Positions 44,157 through 53,041 of a DNA stretch of 64,000 nucleotides are shown in pieces. Source of the DNA: Fibrobacter sp. UWB13 (GTDB taxonomy: Bacteria > Fibrobacterota > Fibrobacteria > Fibrobacterales > Fibrobacteraceae). Under the pieces are notes generated by a model. The model had not been told where the DNA came from, searched no databases, and was given only the letters and a program-made list of their open reading frames with translations. The stretch is taken from assembly GCF_900177805.1 (NCBI RefSeq), contig NZ_FXAX01000001.1, positions 372,001 through 436,000 of the forward strand, written 5' to 3'. The position numbers were made by a program, and so were the translations under genes. Positions within the stretch are counted from its first letter, which is position 1. Each line of letters starts with the position of its first letter.

Positions 44157-44505
44157 CTGTAGAAGGTTGCTGAATCGGGAGACCAAGCTTGGTCCTTGCG
44201 TCGAAGATTTCCTTGCGGAGCTTGTGGTTGTCTTCGTTAGCGGCGACTGCTTCGTCCTGAGTCTTCTTCAGAGTCTTTTCGTTGATGACTTCCTTAGGAG
44301 CCTCTTTCTTCGGCTGAACAGCCGGCTTAGCGGCTTCGGCCTGGTTTTCGCTGTAACCCGTGTAAGAAGAGGATTCAGATGTGGATTCGTTGCTTCCCGT
44401 ATAGCCTGTGTCGCTGCTGCTGCTAGAGTTAGAAGAACCTGCGCAAGCTGTGAAAAGTGCTACAGAAACAGAGGCGAGAACTAATTTCCATTTTTTAAGA
44501 GACAT
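44146..44505 (-). CDS. Small lipoprotein, first gene of the phoH-pgpH unit
   Basis: 119 aa. Lipobox FTAC. A Ser/Gly/Tyr-rich linker (residues 22-55), then a Pro/Lys region and a short helical end (KTQDEAVAANEDNHKLRKEIFDARTKLGLP) able to form a coiled coil. No family recognised. It overlaps phoH by 11 bases and is divergent from the aminopeptidase gene. Confidence 0.75.
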   Translation of the reverse strand: MSLKKWKLVLASVSVALFTACAGSSNSSSSSDTGYTGSNESTSESSSYTGYSENQAEAAKPAVQPKKEAPKEVINEKTLKKTQDEAVAANEDNHKLRKEIFDARTKLGLPIQQPSTDEE

Positions 44506-44587
44506 TATTAAGCTCCATTCTAGTCTTTGATGGCTAAAATATATATAGTTGTGGCAGAAAAAATGTTAAAAAAGGTAAAAATTGACT

Positions 44588-45964
44588 ATGCAAGCACGTA
44601 AAAATGACGTTCAGGCCTATTCTCAGGTCTTTTTATCGTCCAAAAATTACGAATCCAAGAAAATTTATGCGAAAAGACGAAAGTCTTTGATGGAAAAGCT
44701 AGACTCTTTTTGCGTTTTTGCCGGGATGATAGTTGAACCGGGGGGCGAGGAAGCCTTTGTACAAACTTGGACTCGCTTTGTGCAGGACCCGGCGTTTCTG
44801 TATTTGACCGGTGTGAACCAGGCGGGGTGCTATCTGGTACTGGACCCGCGTGCCATGCGTTCGACGCTTTTTGTACCGCGCAAGGACCCGTTCAAGGAAT
44901 TCTGGAACGGCAAGCGCCTTGGCTTTGTGGATGGCGAAAATGTGGTTGCTCGCTTGACGGGTGTCGAGGATGTTCGACCGATTGACGAACTTTGGGATTT
45001 TGTCGAGTCGCTTGCGAAGAAATATGCGAATGGCAAAAATGCGGTGGACCATGCTTATGCTTTCTATTACGAGAAGTTCAAGGGTGATCACAACGAAAAG
45101 CTCAAGAACGATTTGAAGAAGGTGCTCCGCCCTTATAAGTTGAACGTCAAGAGCTGTGCTGACATGCATTTTGAAGACCGCCTGGTGCTGGAACCGGAGC
45201 GCATTGATGATGCCCGCGTGGCGCAAGAGATCACGGATGAAGCGTTCCGTGCACTTTTGCCCGAGATGAAGAACATGAAGACCGAGCGTGATGTGGCGTT
45301 GTTCCTCAATTACGAGATGCAGCGCCGTGGCGATGGCGACCTTGCGTTCCCGACGATTATTGCAGGTGGCAAGAATGCCTGCTGCCTGCATTATGTGAAG
45401 AATGACGAGCAATTGCGCGATGGCGAACTTGTGCTCTTTGACTTTGGTGTGCGGTTCGGGACGCTCCACAGCGATATCTCGCGTACAATCCCTGTAAACG
45501 GCAAGTTTGACCCTCTTCAAAAAATGTTGTACGAAATTGTGCTTGAGTCTGCAAAGGTGTACCAGCGCGTGGTACGTCCGGGAGTTGCTCTCAAGGAAAT
45601 CGGCATGATTTGCTGGGAATTCATTATGATGGAACTCGACCGCCGCCTTATAAAGGGGGCGAAGGGGAGTTTCAAGCTCCTGTACGATAAGAGGCCGCAT
45701 GGGGTGAGCCACTTTATCGGGGAGCATATTCACGAGGGCGATCCGGGTTCCCGTTCCTTGGATGTGGTGTTAAAACCGGGAATGTTAATTTCTTGTGAGC
45801 CAGGACTTTACGGAGATTTTACGGCGACAATTGATGGCAAGCGCTACCGCGAAAGTATCGGCATCCGCATCGAAGATGATTTAATTATTACAAAAAGCGG
45901 TTTTGAAAATATTTCGGAGCATATTCCGCGCACAGTAGGGGAGATTGAGGCGCTCATGAAGTGA
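44588..45964 (+). CDS. pepP: Xaa-Pro aminopeptidase (M24B family)
   Basis: About 458 aa from the ATG at 44588 (a TTG two codons earlier is also open). Removes the N-terminal residue from peptides with proline in second place. N-terminal creatinase-like domain (residues ~20-200) and pita-bread domain with the five metal ligands: two Asp in DFGVRFGTLHSDIS, His in GVSHFIGEHIHEGDPG, and Glu in EPGLYGDF and in IRIEDDLIIT. Cytoplasmic, no signal. A TATCTTTG box and the acyltransferase gene follow. Confidence 0.92.
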   Translation: MQARKNDVQAYSQVFLSSKNYESKKIYAKRRKSLMEKLDSFCVFAGMIVEPGGEEAFVQTWTRFVQDPAFLYLTGVNQAGCYLVLDPRAMRSTLFVPRKDPFKEFWNGKRLGFVDGENVVARLTGVEDVRPIDELWDFVESLAKKYANGKNAVDHAYAFYYEKFKGDHNEKLKNDLKKVLRPYKLNVKSCADMHFEDRLVLEPERIDDARVAQEITDEAFRALLPEMKNMKTERDVALFLNYEMQRRGDGDLAFPTIIAGGKNACCLHYVKNDEQLRDGELVLFDFGVRFGTLHSDISRTIPVNGKFDPLQKMLYEIVLESAKVYQRVVRPGVALKEIGMICWEFIMMELDRRLIKGAKGSFKLLYDKRPHGVSHFIGEHIHEGDPGSRSLDVVLKPGMLISCEPGLYGDFTATIDGKRYRESIGIRIEDDLIITKSGFENISEHIPRTVGEIEALMK

Positions 45965-45970
45965 TTTTTC

Positions 45971-45978
45971 TATCTTTG
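45971..45978 (+). promoter_or_regulatory. -7 box before the LplT-Aas fusion gene
   Basis: TATCTTTG, 36 bases before the start; the leader holds AAAAAGGG. Confidence 0.5.
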
Positions 45979-46014
45979 GACAAAAGGACATTTTGCAAAA
46001 AAAGGGTTTTGTAA

Positions 46015-49000
46015 ATGTGGAAAGTTAAAGGTTCTATAAGATTCTTCTTATCTATCCTTGCAACAGCTTTTGTTCAGGCGGGTGTGTTTATTTACGCCCA
46101 GAAAATTCTGTCGGGATCGTTCTTTGCCAAAGACGGTATCATCTGGCAGAACTTCATGCTCCAAATCTTCTTCCTCGCGCCATACGTGTTGATGGTGTTC
46201 TTTGCGGGGTTCTTTACCAATAAGTTCTCAAAGAACAAGGTGATGGCTTGGTCGTCACTCATGATGACGCTATTTGTGATAGCGCAGTCGGTCTTGGTGA
46301 CGGTCGATTTCCCGCGAGTCGCATTCTGGCTCTCCATTGGGCTGAGCTGCGGTTTTGCCATCCACAGTGCGGCAAAGTACGCGATTCTTAAGGAAATGTT
46401 TGGCGTGCGCAATTTGAGCTACGCTAACGCATTCCTCCAGATATTCAGTATCAGCGGTATTATCGCGGCGTCCTGGCTTGCGATTGTCGGCGTGAACCTG
46501 ATCAACTTGGACCAGCTCGTTTCTTACGAAGCAGTGCGTCGCATTACGGAAAAGTCCGTCGTGATTCCGTGGATTTTGACAGCGGTGAGCGTGCTGGGTA
46601 CGGTTGCGAACTTCATGATTCCGCGCGTGAAGTTCGAAGACTTAAACGTGAGCGTTGACAAGGTCAAGCGCCACTTGAGTCTCGGTTTCCGCGTGCCGAC
46701 GCTCCGTGCGTCTATCATCGCCCTTTCGATGTTCTGGGCTTTGGCTCAGGTGTTCGTGTTGATTTACCAGGACGTGTCCGGTTCTTCGACCGTGAACATG
46801 ATGCAGGACTACATGTCGTTTGCGATTGTGGGCCTCATGGTCGGTACGATTGTGGCTGCACACTTCTCCAAGGACTTTATTGAATCCGGCTTTGTGCCGC
46901 TTGGCATGTTTGGCGCCTCAATCTGCATGTTCCTCGTGCCGTTCCTTGTGCATCCGGTTGCACTCGTTGTGCTTTATTCCATGACCGGTTTCTTTGGCGG
47001 TCTCATCTTGGTGCCGGTGAATGCGCTTTTGCAGTATAACACGCGTCCGAACAACTCCGGTTCTGTGATTGCACTTGCAAACTTGATCCAGGCTGTGGTG
47101 CTTGTGGCGTTCCTGTTCGTGTTTACGATGATGGTCCGCAATACCGATGTCCGTCCGCAGAACTATTTCATTGGTCTTGCCGTGATTTCTGTGGGTGTGT
47201 TCGTCTGGTCGATTTCCAACTTGCCGCAGGCAATGCTCCGTACGCTTTTACGTTTTGTGTTCAGCCGCTATAGAATTCGCGTGTTGAACGTTCAGAACAT
47301 CCCGAACGAAGGTCCGATTCTTTTGGTCGGTAACCACCACAGCTTTATTGACTGGGCTATGGTGCAGATGGCTTCTCCGCGTCCGCTTTGCATTGCAAGT
47401 AACAAGGACCATTTCGACAAGTGGTACTTGCGCGCCGTGCTCAAGCGCTTGGGGATGATCCGCATCGATAACCGCAATCCGAAGATTGCGATGGACAAGA
47501 TTCATGCCGCCCTCCTCGCAGGTAAGGCTGTCGTGATTTTCCCGTCGGGCGAAGTTTCCAAGTCTCCGCACGTGGAACCATTTACGATTGATTATTCCTC
47601 CGCTGTCGATGGTACGAAGGCTCAGGTAATTCCGTTCTACATCCAGGGCTTGTGGGGCTCTAACTATAGCTATAGCTCCTCGAACATGTTCGGTGCTTCG
47701 GCTGAACGTTCGGTGACGGTCGCTTTTGGTGAAGCTCTCCCGGCGAACACGCCGCCTAATGAAATCCGTGCCATTATCCGCCGCATCTCGATTGACGCTT
47801 GGAACTACGCTGTTTCGTTTGTGCACCCGATTGCTGATAGCTGGATCCGCACTTACAAGAAGTATGTGAAGAACGGCCCTGCTATTTATAGCCCGGATGG
47901 CGCTCACTTCTCGGGTTACAAGCTGATGGGCGCTGTGATGGCGTTCCGTGGCTACCTCAAGAAGACGCTTGGCAAGAATGAACAGAACGTGGGCATCATG
48001 CTCCCACCGAGCCCTGCGGGCGTGATTGTGAACCTCGCTCTCTGGGTGATTGGCAAGACGAACGTGAACTTGAACTACACGTCTTCTGTCGATAATGTGA
48101 AGTTCTGCTGCGATCGCGCTGAATGCTCGACCGTGATTACGAGTCGCCAGTTTGTGCAAAAGCTGAAAGGCCGTGGCAATGATTACTCGCAGATTGCATC
48201 GGACAAGGTGCGCTTGCTCTATGCCGAAGATATCATGAAAGAAATCCCGAAGGCAAAGATTGCTGCTTTCCTTGTGCTTTGCATCCTCATGCCGAGCTGG
48301 CTTATTCGCCTTGTGTTTGTGAAACATCGCAACATGGACGACAATGCTGTGATTGTGTTTAGCTCTGGCTCTGAAGGTACGCCGAAGGGTGTGGAACTTA
48401 CGCAGCGCAACTTGATGGGCAATATCCAGCAGCTTGCTTGCATTTTGAACGTGAGCCGTGGCGATGTGATGCTCTCGGAACTCCCGCTGTTCCATAGCTT
48501 TGGTCTTACGGTGACGACGCTTTTGAACCTCACGGAAGGCTGCCCGATTGTAGCTGTGGCTGACCCGACCGACGTGAAGACGATGTCTCGCGTTTGTGCG
48601 GAATTCCAGGTGACGTTCTTGGTGGCAACACCGACGTTCCTCCGAGCCTTTACGGTGAGCCGCTATGTGCACCCGTTGATGTTTAAGTCTGTGCGTATTA
48701 TTATCGCTGGTGCCGAGGCTCTCCGTCCGGAACTTGCAACGGCATTCCGCCTCAAGTTCGGTAAGGAAATTTACGAAGGTTACGGCTGTACGGAAACGGC
48801 TCCGGTGGCATCGGTCAATACCGAAAATACGTTGTTCGATGACTATACCACGTTGCAGGTGAACAACAAGCCGGGTACAGTGGGTCCTGCGCTCCCGGGT
48901 ACGCAGTTCTTGATTGTCGATCCTGAAACAAACGAACCGCTCCCGACTGGTGAAGCGGGGATGATTCTCATTGGCGGTTGCCAGGTGATGAAGGGCTACC

Positions 49001-49440
49001 TCAAGGACGAAGACCGCACGAAGAGCGTGATTGTCCAGAAGGATGGCATTCGCTATTACCGCACGGGTGACAAGGGCTATCTCGATGAAGACGGCTTCCT
49101 TACAATTGTGGACCGCTACAGCCGCTTTGCTAAGCTCGGCGGTGAAATGATTAGCCTTGGCGCTGTCGAAAAGAAGATTCAGGATACGCCTGTGTTGCAG
49201 GGCTGTGATTACGTTGTTACGGCAATCCCGGATGCCACGAAGGGCGAAAAGATCGTTCTTTTGTACCAGGGCGAAAAGGATCCGAAGGACGTGCTCTCGG
49301 AATTGCGTGCAAGCGGCATGCCGCCTCTCATGCTCCCGTCCGCTGCGTTTAACGTAGACGTGATGCCGAAGCTTGGTTCTGGCAAGGCTGACTTTGTGAC
49401 CGCAAAGAAGATGGCAAAGGAACTGGTGGAGAAAAAGTAA
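46015..49440 (+). CDS. aas: Fused lysophospholipid flippase, acyltransferase and acyl-ACP synthetase (LplT-Aas)
   Basis: 1,141 aa with three parts. Residues 1-410 are an MFS transporter with about 12 membrane segments, as in LplT. Residues about 420-610 are a PlsC acyltransferase: NHHSFIDW (H-x4-D) near 440, then IFPSGEVSKS near 503. Residues about 640-1140 are an AMP-binding synthetase with FSSGSEGTPKGVELTQRN near 781, YGCTETAPV and YRTGDKGYLD. Together they can take up lysophospholipids (such as lysophosphatidylethanolamine) and re-acylate them with fatty acids. In E. coli lplT and aas are two neighbouring genes; here they are one polypeptide. It is a single gene. Confidence 0.93.
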   Translation: MWKVKGSIRFFLSILATAFVQAGVFIYAQKILSGSFFAKDGIIWQNFMLQIFFLAPYVLMVFFAGFFTNKFSKNKVMAWSSLMMTLFVIAQSVLVTVDFPRVAFWLSIGLSCGFAIHSAAKYAILKEMFGVRNLSYANAFLQIFSISGIIAASWLAIVGVNLINLDQLVSYEAVRRITEKSVVIPWILTAVSVLGTVANFMIPRVKFEDLNVSVDKVKRHLSLGFRVPTLRASIIALSMFWALAQVFVLIYQDVSGSSTVNMMQDYMSFAIVGLMVGTIVAAHFSKDFIESGFVPLGMFGASICMFLVPFLVHPVALVVLYSMTGFFGGLILVPVNALLQYNTRPNNSGSVIALANLIQAVVLVAFLFVFTMMVRNTDVRPQNYFIGLAVISVGVFVWSISNLPQAMLRTLLRFVFSRYRIRVLNVQNIPNEGPILLVGNHHSFIDWAMVQMASPRPLCIASNKDHFDKWYLRAVLKRLGMIRIDNRNPKIAMDKIHAALLAGKAVVIFPSGEVSKSPHVEPFTIDYSSAVDGTKAQVIPFYIQGLWGSNYSYSSSNMFGASAERSVTVAFGEALPANTPPNEIRAIIRRISIDAWNYAVSFVHPIADSWIRTYKKYVKNGPAIYSPDGAHFSGYKLMGAVMAFRGYLKKTLGKNEQNVGIMLPPSPAGVIVNLALWVIGKTNVNLNYTSSVDNVKFCCDRAECSTVITSRQFVQKLKGRGNDYSQIASDKVRLLYAEDIMKEIPKAKIAAFLVLCILMPSWLIRLVFVKHRNMDDNAVIVFSSGSEGTPKGVELTQRNLMGNIQQLACILNVSRGDVMLSELPLFHSFGLTVTTLLNLTEGCPIVAVADPTDVKTMSRVCAEFQVTFLVATPTFLRAFTVSRYVHPLMFKSVRIIIAGAEALRPELATAFRLKFGKEIYEGYGCTETAPVASVNTENTLFDDYTTLQVNNKPGTVGPALPGTQFLIVDPETNEPLPTGEAGMILIGGCQVMKGYLKDEDRTKSVIVQKDGIRYYRTGDKGYLDEDGFLTIVDRYSRFAKLGGEMISLGAVEKKIQDTPVLQGCDYVVTAIPDATKGEKIVLLYQGEKDPKDVLSELRASGMPPLMLPSAAFNVDVMPKLGSGKADFVTAKKMAKELVEKK

Positions 49441-49450
49441 GCGGCGGAGC

Positions 49451-49555
49451 CGCAGTTACTAGTTATTAGTTGGTAGTTATTAGATTAAAGCTTGGCGGCT
49501 ATGCCGCGATTATTATGACTAATGACCATTGACTAATGACTAAAGACTAGGAGAA
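49451..49555. repeat. Heptamer repeat arrays (two)
   Basis: AGTTACT-AGTTATT-AGTTGGT-AGTTATT-AGATTAA at about 49455-49489, and TGACTAA-TGACCAT-TGACTAA-TGACTAA-AGACTAG at about 49516-49550, both on a 7-base period, separated by a GCGGC/GCCGC hairpin. Confidence 0.6.
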
Positions 49556-49558
49556 AAA

Positions 49559-50476
49559 ATGAAAAGCTTGACCCCTGTACGTACTGCGCGTTTGGTTGCA
49601 TCGCTGATTGCAATCCTTGGAATGTTCTGTTTTGCAGTCGAGCGCGCTCTCACGAAAGTTTGCCTTATGGCAAAAGATGGCGTGCAGATGGGGCTCAACC
49701 GTTATTCGAATTCTTTCACAGGTCGTTTTGCGGCCGAGAATTTTTCGGATGACAAAAAGCTTTTGGATGTTCTTCGTCAGGCGAAGGATTTGTTGCCGGC
49801 GGCAGATAACGCTTTGCTCGTTCTTTTCATCTTGAGCATTGTTCTTTTTATTATTGCTGCGTTTGGCCTTGCTTTCCCCAAGCAGTTCTGCCACATGCTC
49901 GTTGCAACGAAGCTCCTCAAGTGGCAAGACGGAATTGTGTTGCAGGACATGAAGCTTTCGGGAACTCCGTCAGAAGGACCTCGCATTTCTGACAAACTTA
50001 AGGAACTTTGCGGAAAGATTGCTGCTGCTGCGAAAAAGGTTCAGCCGAAGTACTGGATTTTTATCGGCTGTTCGCTTGCGTTTGTGCTTGTGCTCGTATT
50101 TGGCGTGCGCGGTTGTTCGACGCCGAGCGTTTTCGGAGGCTCTCAGGCTGTGTCCGAAGATTTGACCGGGCAGACTTTGTACTATATCCAGGCGCAAAAG
50201 TCTTTCTTTGCAAAGACAAACAAGGTGGGGGGGCCGAAATCGCTCCAGATGCCGGATTCTTTAGTGTCTGATTACTTTACGTATCGCGTGACGGGCGGAA
50301 AGTTTACGGCAACGCTGAACAAGAAAGTCAAGGATTGCCCTGCTGGTAGCCGCTGGTCGGTGAGTGCCTCAACCAAGGGCATTTTTACGGTTGAATTAGT
50401 GCTTTATCGCTCTGCGCCAAAAGACACCAATTGCGTGTTCATTTCGCCTGATTTCAAAAATCTCGGAAGAAAGTAA
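49559..50476 (+). CDS. Membrane protein, unknown
   Basis: 305 aa. Three hydrophobic segments: about 10-30, 82-105 and 160-185. The third is followed by a short Cys-containing stretch (RGCSTPS) and a soluble C-terminal domain of about 110 residues that would lie outside the cytoplasm, with two cysteines near its end (CPAGS, NCVF). No family recognised. Ribosome site AGGAGAAAA directly before the ATG. Confidence 0.75.
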   Translation: MKSLTPVRTARLVASLIAILGMFCFAVERALTKVCLMAKDGVQMGLNRYSNSFTGRFAAENFSDDKKLLDVLRQAKDLLPAADNALLVLFILSIVLFIIAAFGLAFPKQFCHMLVATKLLKWQDGIVLQDMKLSGTPSEGPRISDKLKELCGKIAAAAKKVQPKYWIFIGCSLAFVLVLVFGVRGCSTPSVFGGSQAVSEDLTGQTLYYIQAQKSFFAKTNKVGGPKSLQMPDSLVSDYFTYRVTGGKFTATLNKKVKDCPAGSRWSVSASTKGIFTVELVLYRSAPKDTNCVFISPDFKNLGRK

Positions 50477-50578
50477 CCTCATACGGGGTGTCCCTAGACA
50501 ACAATTTGCTAGTTGATTCTTGCGCTTGAGGGGGCGAGAATATATATTAGTAATACCTAGAATGTTCTAGGGTTGTTT

Positions 50579-52915
50579 ATGGGTGGTGGTATGAAATTTA
50601 CGCAGATAGTCTGTGCTATGGCGGTGGCGTCGTTTGCCGACGTGACTTGGGTCCCGCAGTGTGAAGATAACGGCTTTACGCTAATCCGTTCTTCGGAACA
50701 TTTTGAAGTTTGCAAAAAGCCAAAGACCGACGATGGTGCGGCGAATAATGTTTCAATCTCGACTTCTGATGCCGAGGGTGTGCTCCAGTCGCTAGAAAAG
50801 GTGTATTCGTTCTACATCGATTCGCTCGGCTGGATGTTGCCGTTCCCGAAAAGTTCGGACAGGAAACTCAAAAGCAATATTTATGTGTTTGAAACATTGC
50901 CGTCCTTGTACGGTGGTCAGGATTATGTGAAGGCTTTGAATGGCGAGTATGGGCCTGGCATGTGGATTGGAGTCGGGGCGCTCAAGGATTATTGGGGAAC
51001 ATCGCACGAGTTCGCGCATGGTTTGCAAGGCGTGGCCGGTTGGCTCGGAAACAACAGTCACTCGGGTTGGATGGCAGAATCGCATGCGAACTGGATGGCG
51101 CATCAGTACAATCCGAATGATGCTCATTGCTCTGAATATCTGATTAACTTTCCGTACTTGTATTATGGCTCCACGCGAGACCGCTATTGCAATTGGCAGT
51201 TCCTGGAACATTTGAAAGAAGAATTTGGTGGCGGCAATAAAGGCGCGCACGAGGTCAATCGCATTTGGATGGAATCGATTCGCGACGGCGAAGATGGTCG
51301 CATGGAACAGACTCCGTTTAGTGCGATGATGATGGTTTACGGCTGGTCGCTCGAAGAACTGAATAATCAGTTCGGCAAATTCGCGATGAAGAATGCAACG
51401 GTGGAGTACGCTCCTGCCAAGAAAACTTTGTACAAAAAGTCCTGGGGCGATTACGAATTTGCGACTCGTCGAACGCACGATGGCTGGGGAGACTTGTATC
51501 GCAGACATTCTCGCGTGACCATGCTGAACAAGATGAAATGCGAAAGTTCCGAGAATTCGGATGGGAATGTCGCGGCCGAGAATTGCGTGGACCGTTACAT
51601 TTCGCCGAGTTACTGGGCTCCGCAGCGCTGGGGCTATAACTTGGTGCGCATTTATCCGGATTCGGCGGGGAAGGTGACGGTCAAGTTCCGTGGAATTGTG
51701 CAGGAAAAGCCGACGGTCAATGGCTACACTTGCTTTGGCGACAATACAGATTATTACAAGGGTAAAACTTATAAATGGTGCAATTACGCACCGGACAAAT
51801 TGCCGGATCCTGCATCGGGTTGGACGGTTGGCTTGGTCGCGGAAGGTGCTGATGGCACGCCGCGTTACAGCGAAATGAAACACGGCTCAGGTTTCAATCT
51901 TGAAATCGAAACGAAAGCGAATGACAAGGCTTTGTGGCTTGCGGTAACGGCGACTCCGACCGAAATGCAGACGATTCTTTGGGACCAGTTCTATTACAGC
52001 ATTTATCGTTATCCGTACATGATTGAAGTTGTGAACGGCGCGCCTGAAGGTTATAACAAGGACTTTTGGAAGCCCGCTGGATTTAATGGAACGACTGCTT
52101 CGGGCTATTCGCAGCACGCGAATGGTGGTGGCTGGGTCAGCAATAAGGCGAAAGTGTCTACGACTGCTTACGTGGGGCCCAATGCTGTCGTGAATGGCGG
52201 TACAGTCTCTGGCGACGCCCGGATCGAAGATTTCGCCGTTGTTAACGGCGGCACCATCAGCGGTAACGCCGTGGTGCGCGGGCGCGCTCTTGTGACTGCT
52301 GGCACGATTGGCGATGATGCTGTGCTTGAAGATGATGCTTGGCTTGTGAGCGGGACGATTAGTGGCAAGGCTAAAGTCGGTGCGCTTTCGATTATCGTGA
52401 ATAGTACTGTGACTGATAACGCTCAAGTTTACGGCGTAATGTGGGCGGTAAATGGCAAGAAACTTTCCGGCACGGCTCAGCTTCGCGGCGACCTCGAAAA
52501 CAACTTCGATAAAGAAATCTCGAAGGGAATTTTCTATGGCATGGTCAATACTGACATGCTGAACAATGCGAACTTTGGCGCAAACCTCACGACGCCCCCG
52601 ACGGATGCGACTGCAAGCATTGAAAATGCCAAATGGTATGCTATTGCGGATGATTCCACGCAGACAGATCCGGGGCATACAACGGGTATTGTTTCTAGGG
52701 TGGCGGCGCTCCAGTTAAGTGATGTGAATGAAGCTTATGATGTGTTTGATTTGAATGGAAAACATCTCGGTTTTGCGAAAGTAACACCCTCTGAATGGAG
52801 TGCGCTTGGCAATAAAGCTTTGCAAAAGACACTACGTGCATCAGGATTTAATGCGGGAATGTATCTAGTTCGTGCAAAACGATCGCATCGTTTGATTCGC
52901 GTGAATGTAAGGTGA
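50579..52915 (+). CDS. Secreted protein with HExxH metallopeptidase-like, beta-helix and C-terminal sorting-like domains
   Basis: About 778 aa; the ATG at 50579 lies six bases after AGGG, and a second ATG at 50591 is also possible. The signal peptide ends SFADV. Residues about 20-470 look like a DUF6055-type domain with HEFAH (zinc-binding HExxH) near 145 and a candidate third ligand Glu in MAESHANWMA. Residues about 515-650 are hexapeptide-like beta-helix repeats (AYVGPNAVVNGG-TVSGDARIEDF...). The last 70 residues (YDVFDLNGKHLGFAKV ... GMYLVRAKRSHRL) resemble the C-terminal sorting domain of type IX secretion cargo, with the basic ending known for Fibrobacter enzymes. Substrate unknown. Confidence 0.8.
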   Translation: MGGGMKFTQIVCAMAVASFADVTWVPQCEDNGFTLIRSSEHFEVCKKPKTDDGAANNVSISTSDAEGVLQSLEKVYSFYIDSLGWMLPFPKSSDRKLKSNIYVFETLPSLYGGQDYVKALNGEYGPGMWIGVGALKDYWGTSHEFAHGLQGVAGWLGNNSHSGWMAESHANWMAHQYNPNDAHCSEYLINFPYLYYGSTRDRYCNWQFLEHLKEEFGGGNKGAHEVNRIWMESIRDGEDGRMEQTPFSAMMMVYGWSLEELNNQFGKFAMKNATVEYAPAKKTLYKKSWGDYEFATRRTHDGWGDLYRRHSRVTMLNKMKCESSENSDGNVAAENCVDRYISPSYWAPQRWGYNLVRIYPDSAGKVTVKFRGIVQEKPTVNGYTCFGDNTDYYKGKTYKWCNYAPDKLPDPASGWTVGLVAEGADGTPRYSEMKHGSGFNLEIETKANDKALWLAVTATPTEMQTILWDQFYYSIYRYPYMIEVVNGAPEGYNKDFWKPAGFNGTTASGYSQHANGGGWVSNKAKVSTTAYVGPNAVVNGGTVSGDARIEDFAVVNGGTISGNAVVRGRALVTAGTIGDDAVLEDDAWLVSGTISGKAKVGALSIIVNSTVTDNAQVYGVMWAVNGKKLSGTAQLRGDLENNFDKEISKGIFYGMVNTDMLNNANFGANLTTPPTDATASIENAKWYAIADDSTQTDPGHTTGIVSRVAALQLSDVNEAYDVFDLNGKHLGFAKVTPSEWSALGNKALQKTLRASGFNAGMYLVRAKRSHRLIRVNVR

Positions 52916-52968
52916 AATCGCCATTTCTGATGTAAAATGTGCGGCCTCTTGTCGTTTTGGCAATAAAA

Positions 52969-53003
52969 TAAATTTGAGAAACCTCGAAATGGGGTTTCTT
53001 TTT
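52969..53003 (+). promoter_or_regulatory. -7 box overlapping a leader hairpin
   Basis: TAAATTTG at 52969-52976 is directly followed by GAAACC-TCGAAAT-GGGGTTTC and five T. The hairpin could be terminator of the upstream gene or an attenuator for the esterase gene. Confidence 0.4.
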
Positions 53004-53041
53004 GGTTATAATAATATTGGTTGGATATTTATGGAGTAAAA

